A stretch of 16,184 nt of DNA from an uncultured bacterium (GTDB lineage Bacteria; Bacillota; Clostridia; Lachnospirales; Lachnospiraceae), in NCBI GenBank assembly GCA_947088515.1, contig CAMUHA010000056.1:1-16184 (forward strand), given 5' to 3'. Positions 8,122 to 15,177 of this stretch are shown here, one piece after another. The first letter of the stretch is position 1; the number at the start of each line of letters is the position of its first letter. A program made the translations under genes and the position numbers. The notes below the pieces were generated by a model. The model was not told where the DNA came from. It was given only the letters and a program-made list of their open reading frames with translations, and searched no databases.

Positions 8122-8240
8122 ATGGCAACGCTTGGCAACACCCCCAAATCCCCATTTTAAAGCCCTTAAACATAGCGGAAGCCCCCAAAACCGCGGCTTC
8201 CGCAGTCCTAGGAGCTTCCTTAGGGGAGGATAAGTATTAA
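8122..8240 (+). pseudogene. Possible small gene (39 aa) with one lost base
   Basis: An ATG at 8122 follows AAAGGAG closely and codes MATLGNTP, then hits a stop. If one C is restored in the five-C run at 8141-8145, the frame continues with IPILKPLNIAEAPKTAASAV and ends at 8240 with GASLGEDKY, a 39-residue peptide. I cannot name it. The uncorrected frame starting at 8058 has no ribosome site and is probably only its shadow. Support is the ribosome site and the match to the single-base damage in the other element genes; without homologues the call is weak. Confidence 0.3.
8175..8203 (+). repeat. 9-bp perfect inverted repeat near the element end
   Basis: GCGGAAGCC (8175-8183) and GGCTTCCGC (8195-8203) form a perfect inverted repeat with an 11 bp spacer, followed by CCTAGGAGCTTCCTTAGG with partial symmetry. 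It could be a recombinase or protein binding site near the end of the element, or a by-product of the small coding frame it lies in. No T run follows. Confidence 0.45.
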
Positions 8241-8257
8241 TTTATCTGAAGTACTAT

Positions 8258-8272
8258 TGTGGCTTTGCCACA
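8258..8272 (+). other. Short hairpin TGTGGC-TTT-GCCACA
   Basis: A perfect 6-bp stem with a TTT loop, six bases before an orphan ribosome site. There is no T run after it, so a terminator role is not supported. Confidence 0.4.
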
Positions 8273-8277
8273 CTGTC

Positions 8278-8320
8278 AAAGGAGGGGGTTCCAATGACTA
8301 TTAGTATTATTATCCAGTAA
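8278..8320 (+). other. Orphan ribosome site and 8-codon frame
   Basis: AAAGGAGG (8278-8285) stands eight bases before ATG 8294, an ideal start signal, yet the frame codes only MTISIIIQ and stops at 8320. It is either the cut-off beginning of an element gene at the element-chromosome border or an isoleucine-rich leader peptide. The 8062-8471 stretch otherwise holds only the small broken frame, the two hairpins and the promoter listed separately. Confidence 0.35.
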
Positions 8321-8351
8321 ATCAGAACTTATTCACATATTATAAAATAAA

Positions 8352-8380
8352 TTTACTTTTTTAATTTTATAGGCTATAAT
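8352..8380 (+). promoter_or_regulatory. Promoter of the SEC-C gene
   Basis: TTTACT (8352-8357) and a perfect TATAAT (8375-8380) are separated by 17 bp. It lies 92 bp before the SEC-C start, in AT-rich DNA, and marks where the chromosomal genes resume. Confidence 0.6.
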
Positions 8381-8471
8381 AGCATAGAATACACAGCAGG
8401 AAGCTGTGGTATCCCAATATCAAAAATTACTAATAGAAATATCTGCTTACAGCAGACGAGGAGGAGCATTT

Positions 8472-8978
8472 ATGGCATTGCTAAAAACATGGCGCGATAT
8501 GGCCTATTCTGAAACTGCAAATAAGGGGGATTTACAGAGACTCTGGTCAGCTTATTTTCAGAAGGAAAAAGAAATTTATGCGGAGCTTTTAAAAAATCCT
8601 GACGAAGAGATAAGAGGCAGCGTTAAAGAGCTGGCGGAAAAGTATCATGTAGACATTATGACCATGACAGGTTTTCTGGATGGCATTAACGAAAGCCTAA
8701 AAGAGGAAAATCCTATTGAAGAGATGGAAGAAGATACGCAAGTTAACTTGGTATTTGAAAAAGAGCTTCTTTATAAAAATATGGTGGCGGCAGGCGCGGA
8801 CTGGTTGTATGAACTGCCTGAATGGGAAGATATTTTTGACGTGGACAAGCGCAAGGCTCTTTACAGAGAGCAGAAATCTTCTACTACAATTGTAAAACCA
8901 GAGAGAGTTTACCCCAACGACCCTTGTCCCTGCGGCAGCGGCAAAAAATATAAAAAATGCTGTGGAAAGAAGGGATGA
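8472..8978 (+). CDS. SEC-C motif protein
   Basis: This 168-residue protein ends in the SEC-C zinc motif NDPCPCGSGKKYKKCC, with C152, C154, C163 and C164 as ligands. The same motif ends SecA, and stand-alone proteins with it are common in Lachnospiraceae. The N-terminal 140 residues are acidic and helical (ALLKTWRDMAYSETANKGDL, EKYHVDIMTMTGFLDGINES) and match what I remember of a conserved Clostridia family of unknown role. I chose ATG 8472 for its GAGGAG site; the frame is open to 8406, but that extension does not look conserved. The stop overlaps the start of the next gene (ATGATGG), so the two are co-translated. A link to protein export or the ribosome is possible but not shown. Confidence 0.8.
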   Translation: MALLKTWRDMAYSETANKGDLQRLWSAYFQKEKEIYAELLKNPDEEIRGSVKELAEKYHVDIMTMTGFLDGINESLKEENPIEEMEEDTQVNLVFEKELLYKNMVAAGADWLYELPEWEDIFDVDKRKALYREQKSSTTIVKPERVYPNDPCPCGSGKKYKKCCGKKG

Positions 8979-9436
8979 TGGACAGCAGAATTAAGCAGGC
9001 TGTACAGACTTTTGAGTCGGGGTATACTTGTGCCCAGGCTGTGTTTGTTACGTATGCTGATTTGTTTGGGCTGGACAGGCAGACGGCTTTAAAACTGTCA
9101 AGTCCCATGGGCGGCGGTGTTGGAAGAATGCGGGAAATATGTGGGGCAGTGTCCTCAATGGCGTTGCTTGCAGGTTTGAAAGAAGGAAATACGGACCCTG
9201 AAAACGAAGATGGCAAGGAGCGGATTTATGTTCTTGTAAGACAAATGGCGGACAGATTTAAAGAACAGAATCATTCGATTATTTGCCGGGAGCTTTTAGG
9301 GCTTGACGAAAGGGAAGAAAGCGCAAGGCCTTCCCAACGAACGAAAGAGTATTACGCTTTACGGCCATGCAGCAGACTGGTAGCATCAGCGGCAGGACTG
9401 ATTGAAGAAATATTACTGGCCGAGGCAGAAAATTAA
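8975..9436 (+). CDS. C_GCAxxG_C_C family redox-type protein
   Basis: The 153-residue protein shows the pattern of the C_GCAxxG_C_C family: C19 in YTCAQAVFVTYADLFG, the glycine-rich PMGGGVGRMREICGAV with C56, then later cysteines in IICRELLG and RPCSRLV. The family is thought to bind metal or act in redox chemistry in anaerobes, and no exact reaction is known. The start ATG 8975 overlaps the TGA of the SEC-C gene; a second ATG follows at 8978. An in-frame extension to 8957 would lie inside the SEC-C motif and is unlikely. The first unit of a tandem hairpin repeat begins at its stop codon. Confidence 0.8.
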   Translation: MMDSRIKQAVQTFESGYTCAQAVFVTYADLFGLDRQTALKLSSPMGGGVGRMREICGAVSSMALLAGLKEGNTDPENEDGKERIYVLVRQMADRFKEQNHSIICRELLGLDEREESARPSQRTKEYYALRPCSRLVASAAGLIEEILLAEAEN

Positions 9437-9637
9437 AACAGCGTCAGACCAAAAAGAACCCAGAGGAAATCATGAAGGCGAAGAGGGCAGGATTTCCTCT
9501 GTAACAGGGGTTCTTGGAGGGATGAGCGGAACTGGAAAACAGCGTCAGACCGGAAAAGAACCCAGAGGAAATCATGAAGGCGAAGAGGGCAGGATTTCCT
9601 CTGTAACAGGGGTTCTTGGAGGGATGAGCGGAACTGG
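9435..9637 (+). repeat. Tandem hairpin repeat A, two units of 101 and 102 bp
   Basis: The two copies (9435-9535 and 9536-9637) differ only where AAAAA in copy 1 is GGAAAA in copy 2. Each begins AAAACAGC and ends GGAACTGG. Inside each is a perfect 11-bp inverted repeat (CAGAGGAAATC at 9461-9471 with GATTTCCTCTG at 9491-9501), extended on the outside by AAGAACC/GGTTCTT. The array ends one step before AATAGGAG, the ribosome site of the next gene. It shares its termini and general plan with the repeat at 13760-13969. Confidence 0.9.
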
Positions 9638-9650
9638 AATAGGAGAATAT

Positions 9651-9908
9651 ATGAAAGAAAAATGGATAAGCTTTAAGGAATCATTATCAGATGTTCAGAT
9701 GATGAGCAAAAGAGAATTTTTGCTTACAATTGCTGTCTGCATTTTAGGCGGTATAGTATTTGGTATGCTTGTATCCCCCAGAAAAAATATGGTAGTTGGA
9801 AGCAATAATGGAAATAACAGTGGAAACACCAATAAAGGGAATGACTGCGTTGGCAGCGATGACAGCCAGGAACCGGAAGAGAAAATTGCAGACTGGGAAA
9901 AGGCTTGA
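9651..9908 (+). CDS. Small single-pass membrane protein
   Basis: This 85-residue protein has a charged N-terminus (MKEKWISFKESLSDVQ), one hydrophobic segment at about 24-42 (FLLTIAVCILGGIVFGMLVS) and an outer part rich in Asn, Gly and acidic residues. I do not recognise a family. ATG 9651 follows AGGAG (9641-9645), which lies directly after the hairpin repeat. The frame is open through both repeat copies, but that upstream reading is a by-product of the 102-bp period. It lies just before thrS. Confidence 0.65.
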   Translation: MKEKWISFKESLSDVQMMSKREFLLTIAVCILGGIVFGMLVSPRKNMVVGSNNGNNSGNTNKGNDCVGSDDSQEPEEKIADWEKA

Positions 9909-9942
9909 CAGGTTGCAAAAGCTTAAAAAATATCCACAGAAT

Positions 9943-9972
9943 TTTACACAGTGATTTCGGGAACATTATATT
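9943..9972 (+). promoter_or_regulatory. Probable thrS promoter
   Basis: TTTACA (9943-9948) and TATATT (9967-9972) are 18 bp apart. The leader of about 70 nt contains a 6-bp hairpin (AGATAG at 9979-9984, CTATCT at 9991-9996). No T-box sequence is visible, although T-box control of thrS is common in Firmicutes. Confidence 0.45.
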
Positions 9973-10049
9973 AATTTCAGATAGTTTTACCTATCTTGAA
10001 TATTGTAAGCTTGAAAAAAGATATGGTGGACCTGGGAGGAGGAAATGAA

Positions 10050-12005
10050 ATGAAGATTACGCTGAAAGATGGTTCTGTAAAAGAATATGACAGCGAAAAA
10101 AGCATATATGAGATTGCAGCGGATATAAGCGAAGGTCTGGGAAGGATGGCTTGTGCCGGAGAAATAGACGGAGAAGTTAAAGACTTGCGGACGGTAATTG
10201 ACAAGGATTGCAGCTTAAGTATTTTAACGGCAAATGACCCGGAAGGACTCCGGGTGGTGCGCCACACCTGCTCCCATGTAATGGCGGAGGCGGTAAAGAG
10301 AATATTTCCAGATGCAAAGCTGGCAATTGGTCCGTCCATAGATACAGGGTATTATTATGATTTTGAACATGTGCCTTTTTCCAGAGAAGATTTGGATAAA
10401 ATAGAGGCTGAAATGAAAAAAATCATAAAGGAAGGCAATAAGCTGGAGCGTTTTACTCTCTCAAGGGAAGATGCCATCCGTTTTATGGAGGAAAAGCAAG
10501 AGCCATATAAGGTGGAGCTTATCAGAGATTTACCGGAGGATGCGGAGATTTCCTTTTACCGTCAGGGAGAATTTACAGATTTGTGTGCAGGACCGCATCT
10601 GATGAGCGTTAAGGGGATTAAGGCGTTTAAGCTGACTTCCTCTTCCGGAGCTTACTGGCGGGGAAAATCTGAAAATGCAATGCTTCAGAGAATTTATGGC
10701 ACTGCCTTTAATAAAAAGGAAGAGCTTGCCGATTATCTGGATTATCTGGAAAACATCAGGCTGCGTGACCATAATAAGCTGGGACGTGAACTGGAGCTTT
10801 TTACCACAGTGGATGTGATTGGACAGGGACTTCCTCTTTTGATGCCAAAGGGAGCAAAGATGGTGCAGACGATGCAGCGTTGGATAGAGGACTTGGAGGA
10901 CAACGAGTGGGGGTATGTGAGAACCAAAACTCCTTTTATGGCAAAAAGTGATTTGTATAAAATATCTGGTCACTGGGACCATTATAAAGAAGGAATGTTT
11001 GTGCTGGGAGATGAAGAAGCGGACAAGGAAGTGTTTGCTCTGCGCCCCATGACATGTCCATTCCAGTATTATGTTTATAAGGCCACACAGCATTCTTACA
11101 GGGACCTTCCCCTGCGCTATGGTGAGACTTCCACTTTGTTTCGGAATGAGGACTCCGGCGAGATGCACGGGCTGACCAGGGTACGTCAGTTTACAATTTC
11201 CGAAGGCCATCTGATTATCCGTCCTGACCAAGTGGAGGAAGAGTTAAAAAGGTGTCTGGATTTGGCTGTTTACTGTCTGACGACACTGGGACTGCAGGAT
11301 GAAGTAACTTACCGTCTGTCCAAGTGGGACCCGGACAATAGAGAGAAATATCTGGGAGATGAAAACTATTGGGAGACTTCCCAGAGCAAAATCAGGGAAA
11401 TTCTGGTTGAATATGGAGTGCCTTTTGTGGAAGCAGACGGCGAAGCTGCTTTTTATGGGCCAAAGATTGACATTCAGGCAAAAAATGTGTACGGCAAGGA
11501 AGACACAATGATTACTATTCAGCTTGACTGTGCCATTGCGGAAAATTTTGACATGTATTATATTGACCAGAATGGGGATAAGGTGCGCCCATATATTATC
11601 CATAGGACGTCAATGGGATGCTATGAGAGAACATTAGCATGGCTGATTGAAAAGTATGAAGGAAAATTCCCTACCTGGCTGTGCCCGGAACAGGTGAGGA
11701 TACTGCCTATTTCTGAAAAGTATGAAGGATATGCAGATAAGGTGAGAGCGGAACTTAGGAAAAATGGCGTGCAGGCTGAAACCGATAACCGTTCGGAAAA
11801 AATTGGATTTAAAATCCGGGAAGCAAGGATGGCAAGACTTCCTTATATGCTGGTGGTTGGACAGCAGGAAGAAGAAAATGGAACTGTCTCTGTGAGAAGC
11901 CGTTTTGCAGGGGATGAAGGTGTTAAGCCTCTAGGTGAATTTATGGAACAGATCTGCAGGGAGATCAGAACCAAAGAAATCCGTAAGGAAGAAGAAATTA
12001 AATAG
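10050..12005 (+). CDS. thrS: Threonyl-tRNA synthetase
   Basis: The enzyme charges tRNA-Thr with threonine in the cytoplasm. Its 651 residues follow the family layout: TGS domain (1-60), editing domain with HTCSH at 72-76 and DLCAGPH at 177-183, class II catalytic core with motif 2 RNEDSGEMHGLTRVRQF starting at R365, and a C-terminal anticodon-binding domain. The zinc ligands C336, H387 and H518 are present. The segment TISEGHLIIRP differs from the common QDDAHIFC form but keeps the His. GGGAGGAGG (10034-10042) selects ATG 10050; an in-frame extension to 9996 is rejected because it lacks a ribosome site and would precede the TGS domain. The next gene starts 30 bases after the stop with no terminator between, so they may share a transcript. 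Confidence 0.97.
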   Translation: MKITLKDGSVKEYDSEKSIYEIAADISEGLGRMACAGEIDGEVKDLRTVIDKDCSLSILTANDPEGLRVVRHTCSHVMAEAVKRIFPDAKLAIGPSIDTGYYYDFEHVPFSREDLDKIEAEMKKIIKEGNKLERFTLSREDAIRFMEEKQEPYKVELIRDLPEDAEISFYRQGEFTDLCAGPHLMSVKGIKAFKLTSSSGAYWRGKSENAMLQRIYGTAFNKKEELADYLDYLENIRLRDHNKLGRELELFTTVDVIGQGLPLLMPKGAKMVQTMQRWIEDLEDNEWGYVRTKTPFMAKSDLYKISGHWDHYKEGMFVLGDEEADKEVFALRPMTCPFQYYVYKATQHSYRDLPLRYGETSTLFRNEDSGEMHGLTRVRQFTISEGHLIIRPDQVEEELKRCLDLAVYCLTTLGLQDEVTYRLSKWDPDNREKYLGDENYWETSQSKIREILVEYGVPFVEADGEAAFYGPKIDIQAKNVYGKEDTMITIQLDCAIAENFDMYYIDQNGDKVRPYIIHRTSMGCYERTLAWLIEKYEGKFPTWLCPEQVRILPISEKYEGYADKVRAELRKNGVQAETDNRSEKIGFKIREARMARLPYMLVVGQQEEENGTVSVRSRFAGDEGVKPLGEFMEQICREIRTKEIRKEEEIK

Positions 12006-12035
12006 TTCTGAATTTGTAGGGAAAAGAGGATTTGG

Positions 12036-13595
12036 ATGAGTCGGAAATTGGGATGGGAGGAAATAACGGGAATATTCCTTTTTATGGCTGGTGCAGGGAT
12101 GCTTGGCGTTTCCGTGTTTTTAAGCTTTAGCAGTGACATCTGGTACGATGAGGTGTTTACCATGGGGCTTGCAGGTCAGTCTTTAAAAGGGCTGGTTTCC
12201 ACCACTGCAAGGGACGTTCATCCTCCTCTTTATTATATAATTGTTAAATTATTTTTGCTGCTTTTTTCTTCGGCGGGGAGAGAAGGGCAGGTTATCATTG
12301 CCAAATTGGTCTCTGTGTTTCCTTTCTTTTTATGTCTGCTGTATAGCGCTGTTAAAGTGAGAAAGAATTTTGGAATGCTTTCAGCGGGTATTTTTGCGTT
12401 TCTGCTTATATCCATGCCGCAGATGGCAGATTATACGGTGGAAATACGTATGTATGGATATGCGCTGTTTTTTCTCACGGCTGGTATGCTTCATGCCTAT
12501 GAACTGACTATAAGCGCAGATAAGGAAGGAAGGGACTATATAAACTGGACGGCGCTTACTTTTTATAGTCTTGCTGCCTGCTACACCCACTATTTTGCCT
12601 GTGTGGGCGCATGTATGATATATTTATATGTGTTGTTTGTTTTTTGCAAAGAAGGCAGAATAAAAAGAAAATGGAAAGAATTTCTTGTCAGCGGAGTTAT
12701 TTGCGCAGCGGGATATCTGCCATGGCTCGTATCAGCAGTCATTTTTCAGGTAGGGCAGGTTAAAGAAAATTATTGGATTCAGCCTCTTAGCTGGCGGAGC
12801 CTGGGAGGATGTGTCAAGTTCATTTTCAAGCCGTTTTTCATAAATGAAAAGTTGAATGTGATTCTTGCTGCGGCATTATTTCTATTATATCTTACATTAC
12901 TGATAACATCAGCCGTCAAATGGAAAAAAGAAAACAAGATGGAGGAGCAGGGAAAGCTGCTTTTTATTATAGGGGCTTTAGGTGTTCTTGCCGGGATAGT
13001 TGTGTTTGGATTTTCAGCCTCTTTCCTAATTAGGCCTGTTTTTGTATATCGGTATATGATGCCGGCGCTGGGCCTGTTCTGGCTGGCTTTTGGAATTCTG
13101 ATGGCAGAGCAGAAAAATAAAAAAATTATTTTTATACCTGTGCTGGCGCTGTTGTTTTTTATTGGATTGCGGAATTACCGTTCCTTTTATGGGGAAGAGA
13201 TGTGGAAACGGGTGCAGATGGCCAAAGCTAAGGACGCCATTGCCCAAATAGAAAAAGAGGACATTGCGGTATATAATTTTGACCAGACGCAGGCAGTGAC
13301 ATCCTTTTATCTTCCCTGTGATTCTTACTTGTGGTATAGCGCTCCGGAGGCGTTGATTCAGGAAATGTTTCCTTCTGTTCATCCACTGGCAGAAGAAGAA
13401 TTTACTGATGAAAAGGGAATTGCCCGGCTTTGGGAGTTGATTGATGAAAAGGAATATTTTTGGTTTCTAGGCAGTGGAAATGCCAGAGATGAAATTATAG
13501 AAAAATGGGAAAAAGCGGGAATTGCAGTTTGGGAAAAAGCGGATATTATGGTAGAACGTTACTGGTTTAAAATTTACAAATGCACCAAAAAATAA
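12036..13595 (+). CDS. GT-C type membrane glycosyltransferase
   Basis: The 519-residue protein has about ten hydrophobic segments. After the first of these comes WYDEVF (D38, E39), followed by the loop DVHPPLYY (60-67). This is the signature of GT-C glycosyltransferases of the mannosyltransferase/ArnT group (GT39-like), which take sugar from a polyprenyl-phosphate donor outside the membrane. YTHYF and the Pro-Trp segment after it also fit. The last 130 residues are soluble and probably lie outside. The acceptor cannot be told; a cell-wall glycan, lipid or protein is possible. GAAAAGAGGA precedes ATG 12036. A strong terminator 33 bases after the stop ends the transcription unit. Confidence 0.8.
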   Translation: MSRKLGWEEITGIFLFMAGAGMLGVSVFLSFSSDIWYDEVFTMGLAGQSLKGLVSTTARDVHPPLYYIIVKLFLLLFSSAGREGQVIIAKLVSVFPFFLCLLYSAVKVRKNFGMLSAGIFAFLLISMPQMADYTVEIRMYGYALFFLTAGMLHAYELTISADKEGRDYINWTALTFYSLAACYTHYFACVGACMIYLYVLFVFCKEGRIKRKWKEFLVSGVICAAGYLPWLVSAVIFQVGQVKENYWIQPLSWRSLGGCVKFIFKPFFINEKLNVILAAALFLLYLTLLITSAVKWKKENKMEEQGKLLFIIGALGVLAGIVVFGFSASFLIRPVFVYRYMMPALGLFWLAFGILMAEQKNKKIIFIPVLALLFFIGLRNYRSFYGEEMWKRVQMAKAKDAIAQIEKEDIAVYNFDQTQAVTSFYLPCDSYLWYSAPEALIQEMFPSVHPLAEEEFTDEKGIARLWELIDEKEYFWFLGSGNARDEIIEKWEKAGIAVWEKADIMVERYWFKIYKCTKK

Positions 13596-13627
13596 TAATG
13601 TTATTTGGAATAGTATAGGAGAAAAAG

Positions 13628-13657
13628 AAGCTGTGACAGAAAGTGTCCAGCTTTTTT
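13628..13657 (+). terminator. Intrinsic terminator after the glycosyltransferase
   Basis: AAGCTG-T-GACA (13628-13638) pairs with TGTC-CAGCTT (13644-13653) around GAAAG with one bulged T, and is followed directly by TTTT. This is a clear rho-independent terminator. Confidence 0.85.
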
Positions 13658-13759
13658 GCTTTTATATTAATTCCATACCAAGTTCCGTGAATAAACAAGC
13701 AGAGAATGCGTCATACTGATAATGCCGGAAATATAAATACGGTCATTAAAATAAACAAT

Positions 13760-13969
13760 AAACAGCAGCCGTCCGGAAGAATGCCCGGAGAAATATATGG
13801 ACAAAGAAAGTGGACATATATTTCTCTGCCGGGAAGGCAGGATGCAGGAGGGCTGCGGAACTGGAAACAGCAGCCGTCCGGAAGAATGCCCAGAGAAATA
13901 TATGGACAAAGAAAGTGGACATATATTTCTCTGCCGGGAAGGCAGGATGTAGGAGGGCTGCGGAACTGG
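13760..13969 (+). repeat. Tandem hairpin repeat B, two units of 105 bp
   Basis: Copies at 13760-13864 and 13865-13969 differ at two bases. Each begins AAACAGC and ends GGAACTGG, as in repeat A. The core is an inverted repeat: in copy 1 GAGAAATATATG (13788-13799) pairs with CATATATTTCTC (13815-13826), and in copy 2 the stem is 14 bp because of a G-to-A change. An outer pair GCAGCC/GGCTGC (13765-13770, 13851-13856) would close the unit. The array ends just before AATAGGAGG, the ribosome site of the DUF1540 gene. The frame through the repeat is open on both strands because of the symmetry and the 35-codon period, not because it codes. Confidence 0.9.
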
Positions 13970-13984
13970 AATAGGAGGTTTTGT

Positions 13985-14299
13985 ATGGCAGAATTGAAGT
14001 GTGCAGTGGAAAACTGTATGTATAACAAAAGCAAATGTTGTTGTAAGGGTGATATAATGGTAGGCGGAAAGAATGCAGGTTGTGAGGATGATACCTGCTG
14101 CGAAAGCTTTTCCCAGGAGGGAAGGGACCGTTTTACAAGCGCCCTGGAGCATCCTAGCAGAGTAATCAGCATTGACTGTGAGGCGGCAGACTGTAAATAT
14201 AACAGTAACTACAAATGTACAGCTGCGCATGTAGACATTAAAGGGTGTGGTGCATGCGACTGCAGAGAAACAGCCTGTGCAACGTTTACAGAAAAATAG
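13985..14299 (+). CDS. Two-domain DUF1540 cysteine-rich protein
   Basis: The 104-residue protein has two copies of the DUF1540 cysteine pattern: CAVENCMYNKSKCCCKGDI continuing to CEDDTCCESF, and CEAADCKYNSNYKCTAAHV continuing to CGACDCRETACATF. The 17 cysteines suggest metal binding, and the exact role of the family is unknown. AGGAGG (13973-13978) directly after repeat B selects ATG 13985; the frame is open upstream through the repeat but that part is not considered coding. The gene stands alone between a terminator and a long hairpin. The repeat would form part of its untranslated leader if transcription begins upstream. Confidence 0.85.
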   Translation: MAELKCAVENCMYNKSKCCCKGDIMVGGKNAGCEDDTCCESFSQEGRDRFTSALEHPSRVISIDCEAADCKYNSNYKCTAAHVDIKGCGACDCRETACATFTEK

Positions 14300-14337
14300 G
14301 TTTTGGGCATACAGGCGCCTGATTTTTTGAAAAATAG

Positions 14338-14372
14338 TTACAGTTTGCGGCTTTACCAGCCGCGGACTGTAA
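14338..14372 (+). other. 15-bp hairpin after the DUF1540 gene
   Basis: TTACAGTTTGCGGCT (14338-14352) pairs throughout with AGCCGCGGACTGTAA (14358-14372), with two G-U pairs on the + strand and a TTACC loop. No T run follows on the + strand, so it is not a usual forward terminator. Read on the - strand, CTATTTTT follows it. It may protect the 3' end of the DUF1540 transcript. Confidence 0.5.
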
Positions 14373-14493
14373 TAAAATGGATACTTGGGAAATTGATTTC
14401 TGCGACAGAAAGAGACTTGTATATTATCCCGTTTTGTGCTTAAATAATTACTAATGGGGTTTGTCCCCAATAAATTTTAAAGGAAATGGGATA

Positions 14494-15135
14494 ATGAAAA
14501 GAAAAATTGTTCTTTTGTCTTTTCTGGCGCTTCTTCTGACGGGCTGTGGGCAGAGGGTTGTCACGGTTGCAGATATCCAGTCAGAGGAGGGACAGGAGAG
14601 CGAATACATAGAAGTGAAAGAATTTGAGCTAAAGAAGTCACAGCCTGAAGAGATGGCGGGCAGGGAAGAAGTAGATTATTGTGCGGTGCTGATTCCATCA
14701 GGATACCAGGAATCAGACGAAATTCCGGGTATGTACATACATGAAAAAAGTCCCCTGGATTCTTCCAATGTGTATTATTCAGTATCCGAAGGAACCGAAG
14801 GCAGGGTATCTGAGGAACTGACGGCAGACAGTTATCAAAGAACATTAAAGGAGGCCTATCAACAGGCGGGCCGGAATGTGGACATTACGATTGATTCTTT
14901 TGAAAAGATTGATATGGACGGCATTCCAGGCTATAAAATCCGCAGCACCTATAATATAGAAGACGGACAGATAGAGCAGTTAGCCTATCTGATTTTGGCG
15001 GACGAGACATATACAGTTACCTACAGCCAGATGTCAGATGACGAGCTGATGGCAGATTTTGAAATATCTGATGGACAAATCCGTCTGGTAAGAGAAGAAG
15101 AAGTAAGTATTGCAAAAAGTGGAAATAAAAACTAA
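14494..15135 (+). CDS. Lipoprotein of unknown function
   Basis: The N-terminus MKRKIVLLSFLALLLTGCGQ is a signal peptide with the lipobox LLTGC, so the mature protein would be lipid-anchored through C18 to the outer face of the membrane. The remaining 195 residues are acidic and form a soluble domain (VDYCAVLIPSGYQESDEIPG, then IDMDGIPGYKIRSTYN) that I cannot assign to a named family; the pattern of a peptide-like loop followed by paired strands resembles small Clostridia lipoproteins. AGGAAATGG precedes ATG 14494. A TGGGG/CCCCA hairpin (14455-14469) lies just before the ribosome site. The infC promoter follows eight bases after the stop. Confidence 0.8.
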   Translation: MKRKIVLLSFLALLLTGCGQRVVTVADIQSEEGQESEYIEVKEFELKKSQPEEMAGREEVDYCAVLIPSGYQESDEIPGMYIHEKSPLDSSNVYYSVSEGTEGRVSEELTADSYQRTLKEAYQQAGRNVDITIDSFEKIDMDGIPGYKIRSTYNIEDGQIEQLAYLILADETYTVTYSQMSDDELMADFEISDGQIRLVREEEVSIAKSGNKN

Positions 15136-15142
15136 AAATGTA

Positions 15143-15171
15143 TTGACATTTTCCCCTACAGATATTATACT
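15143..15171 (+). promoter_or_regulatory. infC-rpmI operon promoter
   Basis: A perfect TTGACA (15143-15148) and TATACT (15166-15171) with 17 bp spacing, the best promoter in the window. Transcription should begin near 15178. Confidence 0.85.
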
Positions 15172-15177
15172 ACATGA

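Noticed and set aside
8258..8272. Terminator at the end of the element
   Set aside because: Short stem and no T run on either side.
9435..9637. CRISPR array
   Set aside because: Only two units, adjoining without spacers, each about 100 bp long.
9402..9650. Protein repeats encoded by hairpin repeat A and joined to the next gene
   Set aside because: Repeats A and B are read in different frames relative to their shared ends when joined to their genes, so the translation is not conserved; the ribosome sites lie after the repeats.
10530..11231. - strand frame of 233 codons inside thrS
   Set aside because: It lies wholly inside an unmistakable thrS gene and has no recognisable protein features.
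13667..14470. Long - strand frame of 267 codons over repeat B and the DUF1540 gene
   Set aside because: It is open because the repeats are symmetrical and the + strand genes lack complementary stops; no ribosome site, and its protein is only a mirror of the repeats.
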